Shown here: positions 26,401 to 33,648 of the stretch, piece by piece
Layout of the letters: every line of letters begins with the position of its first letter
Position numbering within the stretch: position 1 is the first letter of the stretch
From: Thalassospira indica
GTDB taxonomy: Bacteria > Pseudomonadota > Alphaproteobacteria > Rhodospirillales > Thalassospiraceae
Direction: 5' to 3'
NCBI RefSeq assembly: GCF_003403095.1
Contig: NZ_CP031555.1
Coordinates: 1,054,001 to 1,118,000 of the forward strand
Length of the DNA stretch: 64,000 bases
Made by a program: the position numbers and the translations under genes
Notes under the pieces: generated by a model
Seen by the model: only the letters and a program-made list of their open reading frames with translations
The model's database searches: none
Told to the model about the DNA's origin: nothing

Positions 26401-26513
26401 TTTTCTGGCGAGCTACATTCCATCGCGGCACCCGCACCGAGAAATAAAACGGCTCTCCTTGCTTCAATAGCAGCGAGCAGGCTCGCGGGAATGTCGGGCA
26501 GTTCATTTGCCAT
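23406..26513 (-). CDS. SIR2–P-loop NTPase–TPR protein with cold-shock-like C-terminus; probable defence protein
   Basis: This 1035-residue single-gene module is visibly AT-rich compared with both neighbours, a sign of transfer. Domains in order: a SIR2-like NAD-binding domain (FLGAGAAM at 24-31, TTNYD with Asn115, and LHG with His162, so the catalytic residues look intact). Next is a STAND-like NTPase (Walker A GPAGNGKT at 375-382) with a following helical region. TPR-like repeats cover about 690-950 (for example EKEIETLSRALEIYPESK). The last 60 residues look like a cold-shock/OB fold (LFVSHNDI, then WDKIREGMQVSYEVRFSRRG). SIR2–STAND proteins such as Avs5 kill infected cells by NAD depletion; that role is inferred here. 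The start at 26513 has AGGG upstream. Confidence 0.75.
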   Translation of the reverse strand: MANELPDIPASLLAAIEARRAVLFLGAGAAMECSSPENPKHNPPSANALRDAICDHFFNGESKDYDLQSAADFAIQAAGNGVFSAFIVEQFKQFVPSEAYKLITEFHWRLIATTNYDTLLEQAYQNNKKNCSQNLVRIVKNSEPINEMVRNTEKPVEYLKLHGCLDNAFDNSVPLILSGDSYDEIKKNRTRLFDRLEDKSFDSIFLFCGYSLKDTHIKKLVSKVSPNSESRGTFYIISPNPNKVEIDYWSERKVKLIDSTFINFMKSIDEKIPKIKRKIYFSEKEKRHPIYNFILNENELSDSTINYLDNDVCFVSTGMMHKQQDPQLFYQGFDTGFGCILQNLAIERKIVEDCLLNILEVDENNNRPRLLAFKGPAGNGKTITLKQTAWGLATSLNKPVIYLNEAGHLRWEAIEEISEVINDRLYICVDKTSQHKSNIQSVLAKSIDHGRPITIVTSETDSEWFTHCRDLDVFHPEDFRVRYLSRKEILALLEKLKQHKCEGVLVDLTEEEKIKRFEDKAERQLLVALHEATQGKRFEEIILNEYNRIQPKEARDLYLSICTMSQFGIGARAGTVRRLSGIDFKEYEAKFFLPLENIVKSTQDNYTRDVIYTARHSKVASLVFRGACETDTEKSQNLVRLLDALDIGYTADKLAFDLLTKGHNLIKNMSSPVAVRNIYKKATEIAPEAFVFQQWAIFESTHIAGDTVLARTAIEHARKLAPNNPTIIHTQAEVARKSANEANSAIEKKQLRNTCREHLNELKSSNNEYKASSSIKLLIDELSDTLTSDVPEEEINDKIVAVEVALANAQQQFPDEATFFECESRLHQIIPDVRKSNFALEKAIRKGTRSDTVWVRLANGYAKANEPEKEIETLSRALEIYPESKLIHSSIAKFTLRHAPTDLNKIEQHQSLAYDTIDRNYEARFIHAEILFALARHEESEKLFLAANKLSPSTYRKFPQISPDAVEKIIPRLSGAVLSRTESYLFVSHNDIPTGIYANEANSAPRTWDKIREGMQVSYEVRFSRRGANAVRIEI

Positions 26514-26750
26514 CAATAAATCCCTCAGAAACGTTGTTTGAAGCCCCGAGGCATGGGTGGCGACTGAGCCACCTAGGAGTTAGTGGGTATCTTTGACCAG
26601 AAGTCTCAATTGCTCTCAGGTAGTTTCTCGTAGCATATTAGCTTTTTTAGAATTTATTGGGAAAAAATACAATCTTGGATTGTTTTCAGTTCTGTTTAAT
26701 GTTGAATTCGGTTGGATATCATTCTTCGTAGTATGTCGCGTTGATGGCAA
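26514..26750 (-). other. AT-rich leader region of the SIR2-type gene
   Basis: About 240 AT-rich bases lie between the SIR2-type start and the end of the LysR gene. A GGTGGC-N6-GCCACC hairpin at 26556-26573 falls in the probable leader, some 45 bases before the start codon. No terminator or element end was seen, so the borders of the acquired segment are not marked by repeats I can detect. Confidence 0.4.
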
Positions 26751-27635
26751 TCAAGTCTCGTTGATCAACCAATCAAGCAGCGTGGTGGTGGTATTGCTGA
26801 CCGAGGCACCGGGCACCACCCAGTATCCGCGATCAGCGCGCGCCACTTCGCGGCCAACCGCAACGAGACTGCCTTGTTCAAGGTGATGATCAACCAGTCC
26901 GCGCCAGCCAAGTGCCACCCCCTGTTCGGCAAGGGCCGCCTGAATGACAAAGCCATAGGTATTGAGGCCAAGATCGCCCTGGGCGGGTTTGCGGTCAATT
27001 CCGTGATCGGCAAGCCAGCTTTCCCATGTCAGCCAACGTGACTTGCCGGCGACCTCCAGATGCAAAAGCGGGGCGCGGGCAAACTTCGCCGGATCGTCAA
27101 ACGGACCATAGCGTTCCAGAAAGCCCGGTGTACAAACCGGCACTACCCGTTCCGGGATCAGAAGCCGTGCGGTATCGGGGAAATTGTCCGCCGCCCCGAA
27201 CAGCATGGCGGCATCGGTTTCGCGTGCCATCGCATCATCAAGACCCTGGGATGCGATGATATGAACTTCGGCCTCGGGATGAAGACGGCGGAAATCGGTC
27301 ACACGTGGCATCAGCCAAAAGGCGGCAAAACCGAAATCGGTAAAGATCCGCACTGCATGATCCTGCGTGGTGCGCCGGGTGTCCCGCGCAGCCTTGTCGA
27401 TGCTCTCGACACTGGTTTTCACCGCCTCAAACAGGATTTCGCCCGCATCGGTCAATCGACTGCCGCCTTGCGATCGATGCAGCAGGGAAACACCCAGCTG
27501 ATCCTCGACCCGCTTGATCTGATAGGTCACGGCAGGCTGGGTCAATCCCAGTTCATTGGCCGCCCGCGTCAGGCTGCCAAGCCGCCCAACCGCTTCAAAA
27601 ATTCTCAGCCAGCCAATGTCGAGCGGTCTTTGCAT
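26751..27635 (-). CDS. LysR-family regulator, probable choline-sulfate-utilisation factor
   Basis: This 294-residue LysR protein has an N-terminal helix-turn-helix (LGSLTRAANELGLTQPAVTY at about residues 19-38). The N-terminus MQRPLDIGWLRIFEAV and the effector domain resemble the LysR group found next to choline sulfatase genes. The neighbouring divergent gene is betC, which supports that role. Repeat copy 2 lies between the two genes, so any operator must be in the 75 bp beside this gene or the 170 bp before betC. Confidence 0.82.
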   Translation of the reverse strand: MQRPLDIGWLRIFEAVGRLGSLTRAANELGLTQPAVTYQIKRVEDQLGVSLLHRSQGGSRLTDAGEILFEAVKTSVESIDKAARDTRRTTQDHAVRIFTDFGFAAFWLMPRVTDFRRLHPEAEVHIIASQGLDDAMARETDAAMLFGAADNFPDTARLLIPERVVPVCTPGFLERYGPFDDPAKFARAPLLHLEVAGKSRWLTWESWLADHGIDRKPAQGDLGLNTYGFVIQAALAEQGVALGWRGLVDHHLEQGSLVAVGREVARADRGYWVVPGASVSNTTTTLLDWLINET

Positions 27636-28143
27636 TATAAAAATTCTTTATGGAAGTGATTAAAAAACACCGTGTTTCTTTGAGTATTGATTTGTGGATT
27701 TAATGGTGAAGGGTCAGGATTCATTCATTTGACTTGAATGGTCAATCAGATTTGTGCGGATACGCGGAGCGAAATCGCCGGAAGATAAGTATCTTTCAAG
27801 GTTTTGCGACAAAGTAGCCCGTGCAAATCCGATTGATCCGAAGGACAGAGATTATATTTGCGAACTCCGGCGTCAAAGCCCTAGGACGGGATACCAACCC
27901 GCCCAGCGGCCATTTCCTGGGATTTCACAAATATAATCTCTGTCATTCAAATCAAATGAATGGACCCTGACCCTCGCGAATTGCGTCAAGCGGAATAACA
28001 ACAAGGCCCGATAAAACGCACCCGAAAAGGGGCACGGGGTTTTTGCTGGCGTGGATCGCATCAAACGACCCAGGGGTGCTTTCTTGTCAATACTGCCGTC
28101 CCGGTGATCGGCGGATTGCACCCTGTGAAGGAGTGCATAATAA
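27636..28143. other. LysR–betC divergent intergenic region
   Basis: This 508-bp spacer contains repeat copy 2 in its middle. The 75 bp next to the LysR gene are AT-rich and suit a promoter. The 170 bp before betC end in a good AAGGAG ribosome site at 28128-28133. No RNA gene or extra reading frame is supported. Confidence 0.5.
27711..27973 (+). repeat. Structured repeat element, copy 2
   Basis: This copy has the same orientation and layout as copy 1. The terminal arms (from 27711 and back from 27973) pair over about 31 bp with four mismatches, although their sequence differs from copy 1. The core-closing helix is 27744-27754 with 27824-27834 (10 of 11 paired), with A-T pairs where copy 1 has G-C. 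The inner hairpin GACAGAGATTATATTTG (27844-27860) pairs perfectly with 27928-27944. The core is nearly identical to copy 1. The flanking TA of copies 1 and 3 is not kept here. Confidence 0.8.
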
Positions 28144-29658
28144 ATGACGTCCCCGAATATCCTGATCCTGATGGTCGACCAGTTGAACGGGACCCTGTTC
28201 CCGGATGGCCCTGCGGATTTTCTCCATACGCCCCACTTGCGCAAGCTCGCTGAACGTTCCGCGCGTTTTCGCAACTGCTATACGGCATCGCCTCTGTGCG
28301 CGCCGGGACGGGCGTCGTTTATGGCCGGTCAGCTGCCCAATCGCACGCGGGTCTATGACAATGCCGCCGAATTTGCCTCAGACATTCCAACCTATGCCCA
28401 TCACTTGCGCCGCGCAGGCTATTACACCTGCCTGTCGGGCAAGATGCATTTCGTCGGCCCCGATCAGCTGCACGGGTTTGAAGAACGCCTGACCACCGAT
28501 ATCTATCCGGCCGATTTTGGCTGGACCCCGGATTATCGCAAGCCCGGCGAGCGCATCGACTGGTGGTATCATAACCTTGGCTCGGTCACCGGTGCCGGTG
28601 TGGCCGAGATTTCCAACCAGATGGAATATGATGACGAGGTTGCCTACAACGCGACGCACAAGATTTATGACCTGTCGCGCGGCCAGGATGAACGCCCGTG
28701 GTGCCTGACTGTCAGCTTCACCCATCCGCATGACCCTTATGTCGCGCGCAAGAAATTCTGGGACCTGTACGAAGACTGCCCGGAACTTGAACCCGATGTC
28801 GCACCGTTTGATTTCGATGATCAGGATCCGCATTCGCAGCGTCTGATGAAGGCCAGTGACTACACTGCCTTTGACATCAAAAACGAAGATGTCAGACGGT
28901 CCCGTCAGGCCTATTTCGCCAACATTTCCTATATTGATGACAAGGTCGGGCAGATCATGGAGGTGCTTGAAACCACCCGTCAGCTCGACAACACCATCAT
29001 CATTTTTGTTTCCGATCATGGCGATATGCTGGGCGAACGCGGCCTGTGGTTCAAAATGAGCTTCTTTGAAGGCTCGGCGCGTGTGCCGCTGATGATGGCC
29101 GGGCCAAACATTACGCCGGGCCTTTATACCGATCCGGTTTCAAGCCTTGATGTCACCCCGACCGTGGCCGATCTTGCCGGCATTTCGATGGATGAAGTCG
29201 CCCCTTGGACCGATGGCATGTCGCTCTGTGGCATGCTGGCAGGCAAGGCCCGTACAGAACCGGTCCTGATGGAATATGCCGCCGAAGGGTCCTATGCCCC
29301 GCTGGTCTGCATCCGCGAAGGCAAATGGAAATACACCTATTGCACGCTCGATCCCGAACAGCTGTTTGACCTTGAAGCCGACCCCAGGGAACTCACCAAC
29401 CTTGCAACCGATCCGGCGTGCGCCGACCAGCTTGAGGTCTTCCGTGCCCAGCGGGCCGCACGCTGGAATCTGGAGGCATTTGATTCTGCGGTCCGCGAAA
29501 GTCAGGCACGTCGCTGGATCGTTTACGAGGCGCTGCGCAACGGCTCCTACTTCCCGTGGGATTACCAGCCGCTGCAAAAGGCATCCGAACGCTATATGCG
29601 CAATCACATGGACCTCAACGAGGTCGAAGACAAGCAGCGCTTCCCGCGAGGGGAGTAA
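28144..29658 (+). CDS. betC: Choline sulfatase
   Basis: The product is a 504-residue type I sulfatase that hydrolyses choline-O-sulfate to choline and sulfate. The formylglycine site is Cys52 in LCAPGRASF (CxPxR). Metal ligands include the N-terminal MVDQLNG pair region and VSDHGDMLGERG near residue 290. The C-terminal part with RKWKYTYC-like EGKWKYTYC and the tail MRNHMDLNEVEDKQR fit the choline-sulfatase group. AAGGAG precedes the ATG. It is divergent from its probable LysR regulator and followed by a BCCT carrier; betA and betB are not nearby. Confidence 0.93.
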   Translation: MTSPNILILMVDQLNGTLFPDGPADFLHTPHLRKLAERSARFRNCYTASPLCAPGRASFMAGQLPNRTRVYDNAAEFASDIPTYAHHLRRAGYYTCLSGKMHFVGPDQLHGFEERLTTDIYPADFGWTPDYRKPGERIDWWYHNLGSVTGAGVAEISNQMEYDDEVAYNATHKIYDLSRGQDERPWCLTVSFTHPHDPYVARKKFWDLYEDCPELEPDVAPFDFDDQDPHSQRLMKASDYTAFDIKNEDVRRSRQAYFANISYIDDKVGQIMEVLETTRQLDNTIIIFVSDHGDMLGERGLWFKMSFFEGSARVPLMMAGPNITPGLYTDPVSSLDVTPTVADLAGISMDEVAPWTDGMSLCGMLAGKARTEPVLMEYAAEGSYAPLVCIREGKWKYTYCTLDPEQLFDLEADPRELTNLATDPACADQLEVFRAQRAARWNLEAFDSAVRESQARRWIVYEALRNGSYFPWDYQPLQKASERYMRNHMDLNEVEDKQRFPRGE

Positions 29659-29661
29659 GAA

Positions 29662-29702
29662 GCAGCGTCGGCCAGCCATGTGGGACGGCGGGCCGGCGCT
29701 GC
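29662..29702 (+). other. Hairpin between betC and the BCCT gene
   Basis: GCAGCGTCGGCC (29662-29673) pairs with GGCCGGCGCTGC (29691-29702) with one G-T wobble, starting four bases after the betC stop. There is no T run, so it looks like an attenuating or mRNA-protecting stem rather than a full terminator. Confidence 0.5.
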
Positions 29703-29882
29703 CTCAACTCTTGTGTAGCAAGAGCTGAAGAAAGGAAGACCAGAAGTGCCTATCAAAGCCGCCTTGCAGTCCGGCTCGGGTACGGACCGCATGTTTGATC
29801 AGTTTGTCGTTCGGGAGACCCCCGGCGCTGATCGGGAGGCATAAACAACGAAAAGTTGGGTACCCGAAACAGTGAGGTAATC

Positions 29883-31532
29883 ATGGACGAAAAAATGAAG
29901 GTGGGCCCACTCGGGCCCTTCCCGCGGGTCAGTAAGCCGGTCTTTTCCGTCTCGGCAATCCTGATCGTCGGGTTCATCATATTCGGGGCGGTCTTTACCG
30001 AAACGGCAGGCGCGATCTTTACCGGCGCTCAGGCAATTATCGCCAGCTACTTTGGCTGGTTTCTGATCATCGTTGCCAATCTGGCCGTCGTGGTCAGTCT
30101 TTATCTTGCCATCGGTCCCTATGGCCGGGTGCGTCTGGGACGTCAGACTGACAAGCCGGAATATGGTCTGTTTTCGTGGACAGCGATGCTGTTTAGTGCC
30201 GGCATCGGCATCGGGTTGCTCTATTGGGGGGTCGCCGAACCGTTGTATCACTATTTCGCGCCACCCATGGCCGAACCCGAAAGCATTGAGGCCGCCGAAC
30301 AGGCGATGACGATTTCGTTCCTGCATTGGGGCATCCATGGTTGGGCACTTTATTGCATTGTCGGCCTGTCACTGGCCTATTTCCATTACCGCAAGGGCCT
30401 GCCGCTTTCGATCCGCTCCGCCCTGTATCCGATCATTGGTGAACGGATCTATGGCACCTGGGGCCACGTCGTAGACATCCTTGCGGTGTTTGGCACCATG
30501 TTTGGCATTGTCACCACCCTTGGTCTTGGCGTGATGCAAATCAGTTCTGGTCTGAATACGTTGTTTGGCATTCCTGATACGGTGCCGGTTCAGATCGTGT
30601 TGATTGCCATCATTACCCTGTTTGCGACCATTTCGGTCATGGCGGGCCTTGATGGCGGGATCAAGCGGATCAGTAACCTCAACATACAGCTCAGCTTTGT
30701 GTTGCTGGCCTTTGTTCTGTTCTTTGGTCCGACGCTTTTCGTCCTCGACAGCTTCGTTGAAAATGTCGGCAACTATGTCAGCAATCTGGTCCAGATCAGT
30801 CTCTGGAGCGAAGCCTACACTGACAGCAACTGGCAGGCAGGCTGGACGATCTTCTATTGGGCCTGGTGGGTGTCGTGGTCACCGTTTGTCGGCATCTTTA
30901 TCGCCCGCATTTCGCGGGGCCGTACGGTGCGTGAATTCACCCTCGGTGTATTGTTTATCCCGGTCTTCATTCTGTTCTTCTGGTTCACCGCCTTTGGCGG
31001 GGCTGCGATCCATATGGAAATGATTGGCGATCCCGGTTTGATCGAGGCCACCAAGGCCAGTTATGGCAGCGCGATCTTCAAGTTGCTGGAATTCATGCCG
31101 CTGACCAAATTTGTCACTACTGTTGTGATCGTGATGATCGTGATCTGGTTTGTCACGTCATCTGACAGTGGGTCCTTTGTCATCGACATGCTGACCGCCG
31201 GTGGCGATGCCGATCCGCCCCGTATTCAACGTCTGTTCTGGGCAACGACGGAAGGCGTGATTGCTGCCGTCCTGCTGGTGGCAGGCGGGCTGTCGGCCTT
31301 GCAGGCCGCAGCTGTGGTGGCGGGCTTCCCGTTTGCCGCGGTCATTCTGGTCATGATGTATGGGCTGTTGCGTGGTCTTGGCCGCGACTCACTCGTGCTC
31401 TATCGCTACAAGCAGTGGTACGAGACCGAACATGAGGCCGACCATAATCTGCCTGACGCCTATGTCGACGAAGACGAACTCCCCGACGTTCACCCGGGGC
31501 CTTCGATCACATCACCAAGGCATGCTGAATAG
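29883..31532 (+). CDS. BCCT-family betaine/choline/carnitine transporter
   Basis: The product is a 549-residue secondary carrier with 12 membrane helices. The BCCT glycine stretch SAGIGIGLLYWGVAEP lies near residue 105. The family signature with its tryptophans, FYWAWWVSWSPFVGIFIARI (about 320-340), is followed by SRGRTVREF. Downstream of betC it most likely imports choline, choline sulfate or betaine for osmoprotection. The acidic C-terminal tail could be regulatory, as in osmosensing relatives. The ATG at 29883 follows GAGG; an earlier in-frame start lacks this. A strong bidirectional terminator follows. Confidence 0.9.
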   Translation: MDEKMKVGPLGPFPRVSKPVFSVSAILIVGFIIFGAVFTETAGAIFTGAQAIIASYFGWFLIIVANLAVVVSLYLAIGPYGRVRLGRQTDKPEYGLFSWTAMLFSAGIGIGLLYWGVAEPLYHYFAPPMAEPESIEAAEQAMTISFLHWGIHGWALYCIVGLSLAYFHYRKGLPLSIRSALYPIIGERIYGTWGHVVDILAVFGTMFGIVTTLGLGVMQISSGLNTLFGIPDTVPVQIVLIAIITLFATISVMAGLDGGIKRISNLNIQLSFVLLAFVLFFGPTLFVLDSFVENVGNYVSNLVQISLWSEAYTDSNWQAGWTIFYWAWWVSWSPFVGIFIARISRGRTVREFTLGVLFIPVFILFFWFTAFGGAAIHMEMIGDPGLIEATKASYGSAIFKLLEFMPLTKFVTTVVIVMIVIWFVTSSDSGSFVIDMLTAGGDADPPRIQRLFWATTEGVIAAVLLVAGGLSALQAAAVVAGFPFAAVILVMMYGLLRGLGRDSLVLYRYKQWYETEHEADHNLPDAYVDEDELPDVHPGPSITSPRHAE

Positions 31533-31568
31533 GCGCGCCGAAGACTTCCGGTGACGATCAAACACAAA

Positions 31569-31600
31569 AACGGACGGATGGCACACGCCATCCGTCCGTT
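31569..31600. terminator. Bidirectional terminator after the BCCT gene
   Basis: A perfect 14-bp stem (31569-31582 against 31587-31600) has a four-base loop. It separates the converging BCCT and DJ-1/PfpI genes; an A run precedes it. Confidence 0.88.
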
Positions 31601-31633
31601 GCTTTGATGGTGTTTAGGCCATCCTGGTCGGTC

Positions 31634-32194
31634 TTATGCTGCACGCTGGTGGTGCGTGCCTTCGCTGACTTCCTCGACGATTTTACTGACAAATACATCA
31701 AGGTCGTTGGGCGAACGCGACGTCACAATGCCGTCTTCGCAGACCACGGCCTCGTCGCGCCACAGTGCACCGGCATTCAGCATATCGGTCTTGATCGATG
31801 CAAATGACGTTGCGTGGCGATCACGCAGTGCACCGGCTTCAATCAGAAGCCACGGGCCATGGCAAATGGCAGCGACCGGTTTGCCCGATGCGACGAACTC
31901 GCGCACCAGACTGACAGACGCTTCGTCATTACGCAGCAGGTCAGGGTTGATCTGCCCGCCCGGGATGACCAGCGCGTCATAGTCTTTGATATCGACATCT
32001 TTGACCTCGACATCGACATCGACCGTATCGCCCCAGTCACTTTTATCCCAGCTTTTGATCGGCTCGGATTTGGGGGATGCGATTTTGACGTCGGCCCCGT
32101 GGTTTGACAATTTTTCAAGCGGAACACGCAGTTCAGACCGTTCATAGCCATCGGTGGCAAGAATCAGAATCTTTGCGGTATCAATCGCAGGCAT
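31634..32194 (-). CDS. DJ-1/PfpI-family protein
   Basis: The 186-residue product has the PfpI/YhbO-type fold: ILILATDGYERSELRVPLEKL at the N-terminus, DALVIPGGQINPDLLR near residue 70 and the nucleophile elbow AAICHGPWLLIEAG around residue 110 (Cys followed by His). Members act as stress-related glyoxalase/deglycase or putative protease enzymes; the exact activity is debated. The start at 32194 follows AAAGGAG; the longer upstream frame lacks similarity. It stands alone, converging on the BCCT gene. Confidence 0.87.
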   Translation of the reverse strand: MPAIDTAKILILATDGYERSELRVPLEKLSNHGADVKIASPKSEPIKSWDKSDWGDTVDVDVEVKDVDIKDYDALVIPGGQINPDLLRNDEASVSLVREFVASGKPVAAICHGPWLLIEAGALRDRHATSFASIKTDMLNAGALWRDEAVVCEDGIVTSRSPNDLDVFVSKIVEEVSEGTHHQRAA

Positions 32195-32360
32195 AATGTC
32201 GCTCCTTTCATTGGTGTCGGGCATTACACCTTTCAAACGGCTGCGACCTGCTCTCGTTCCAAATTTTAATGTGATCATTTTGTGGCAAGGGCGCAGAAGC
32301 GCCGTGAAACGTCGAGTTTCCCCTGCGCAATCGATAGCGCGTCAGCATGCTTTTTAATTG

Positions 32361-32466
32361 TATGAGGATTTATGTGTCGCCTTGTCAGGGGGCTGGCTGG
32401 TTGCCGATTAAAGGTCGTCGAAACCCAGATATCCGTCTGAAAAACAGGCGGTTTCTAATCCTCATA
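32361..32466. other. Possible structured element in the PfpI–solute-binding-protein spacer
   Basis: The 314-bp spacer 32195-32508 has no gene. Within it, TATGAGGATT (32361-32370) pairs perfectly with AATCCTCATA (32457-32466), closing a 106-base region. Inside, GAAACC (32420-32425) pairs with GGTTTC (32450-32455). On the minus strand there is also a stem CCGCCTG-T5-CAGACGG with one mismatch. This could be a small RNA or a 3' structure of the solute-binding-protein mRNA; I recognise no family. Confidence 0.35.
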
Positions 32467-32508
32467 TTTAATAGGGTCGGATTAATGGGGGCTGCCGAAG
32501 GAACCAGC

Positions 32509-33462
32509 TCAGTTTGACGGGGTCGTTTTTTCGGGCGCCATTTGGTCTTCTGCCGCGTTCAGGATGCGCCAGTCTTTCACCTGTTCATTGATGATGCCGC
32601 TATTGGTTAGGCACTGGTGAATGAACCCGTTGGCATGCAGCGCATTTATCCCGCTATTTAAGGCCCCAACGATCTTGTCTGCGTCCGGCAGATGGCGCGA
32701 TATCATGAAATGCTGGCTTGCGGGCAAGGTCACCTTGACGCCGGGCACCGGATACAGGCGGATCCCCTCAACTTCGCGCACCATCGCCGGCGTGCTGGAA
32801 AATTCCAGCAACGTAAAATCGGCGCGATTGGCATTGATCATTGCATACATTTGTTGCTTGGTGGCTGCACTGGTCAGGCTTGCAGGCGCCAGGCTTTCAA
32901 GCACGTCCCAATCCAGACGCCAGGTGCGGATCGATACCGCACTCATGTTATGCACATTCGAAATCGGCTTGTTATCGCTCAGCGTCAAATTGTCCTCGCG
33001 GACATAGATGCCTTTCTCGACAGCGCCCCGGCGCAGGATTGGCGCTGATTTCAGCGCTTCCGGGTCGGCATCAATATTGAAATCCCAGTCCGATTTGATA
33101 TCGGCAAAGCCTTCGCTGACCATCATGCGGCTGCGTTCGGAATTGGGCGATGGCACCACCTCTACCCTCGCGGCAAGCCCGCCCGCCTGCAGGGCTTTCT
33201 CCAGAATGGAATACATCACAAGCGACGTGCTGTTGGGCCTGTATGCAAGACAGGACCGGCAATCCGGGTTGTTGTCATTCTGGCAGGAAAGAACCGCATC
33301 GAACTCGGCTTCGCGCACGGGGAAGCGAATATCGACGGTCTCTGTGGCGTTTGCGGGGACGCTTCTAAAAGCAGCCAGCGCGCAAAGCGTAAAGCTCAGG
33401 GCGACAAAAATGCCAAATCTGGCTTTGTCTGTCGACCTGGTGGCAAAGGTCTTGGGGCTCAT
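32509..33462 (-). CDS. Periplasmic solute-binding-like protein
   Basis: The 317-residue product has an N-terminal signal/anchor sequence (ARFGIFVALSFTLCALAAF). The body resembles family 3 solute-binding proteins (LVMYSILEKALQAGGLAARV, then MVSEGFADIKSDWDF). Two cysteine pairs occur near residues 59-70 (SCQNDNNPDCRSC). No permease or ATPase is adjacent, so it may act alone or with a sensor. The ligand is unknown. It is related in type to the orphan binding protein at 16214-17053. Confidence 0.65.
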   Translation of the reverse strand: MSPKTFATRSTDKARFGIFVALSFTLCALAAFRSVPANATETVDIRFPVREAEFDAVLSCQNDNNPDCRSCLAYRPNSTSLVMYSILEKALQAGGLAARVEVVPSPNSERSRMMVSEGFADIKSDWDFNIDADPEALKSAPILRRGAVEKGIYVREDNLTLSDNKPISNVHNMSAVSIRTWRLDWDVLESLAPASLTSAATKQQMYAMINANRADFTLLEFSSTPAMVREVEGIRLYPVPGVKVTLPASQHFMISRHLPDADKIVGALNSGINALHANGFIHQCLTNSGIINEQVKDWRILNAAEDQMAPEKTTPSN

Positions 33463-33577
33463 GCGGTGGTCCGGTGACGATGGTTGTGTTCACGACCGCC
33501 AATATGTGAGAACGCGCACATGTGATTTCATCCTTTGTGAGGTGAAATTTTTAACACGAAACAAAAATCCCAACAAA

Positions 33578-33606
33578 AATACCCCGGCCATGATGACCGG
33601 GGTATT
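33578..33606. terminator. Terminator between ilvE and the solute-binding-protein gene
   Basis: AATACCCCGG (33578-33587) pairs with CCGGGGTATT (33597-33606) around a nine-base loop. It lies 43 bp beyond the ilvE stop on the minus strand, and the A run (plus strand) on its distal side gives ilvE a T run. Confidence 0.8.
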
Positions 33607-33648
33607 CTTCAAAAAATGTGAATAATCGATCTGATTATTCAAAAAAAA

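Noticed and set aside
26593..26886. 97-codon plus-strand frame between the SIR2-type and LysR genes
   Set aside because: It overlaps the 3' end of the LysR gene, has no ribosome site, and changes from AT-rich spacer to GC-rich shadow sequence midway.
29856..29882. Earlier start for the BCCT transporter
   Set aside because: The added nine residues have no ribosome site ahead, while GAGG at good spacing precedes the ATG at 29883.
32361..32466. Known riboswitch class in the 32195-32508 spacer
   Set aside because: No conserved core of any class I know is visible, and both neighbouring genes point away from a leader role for it.
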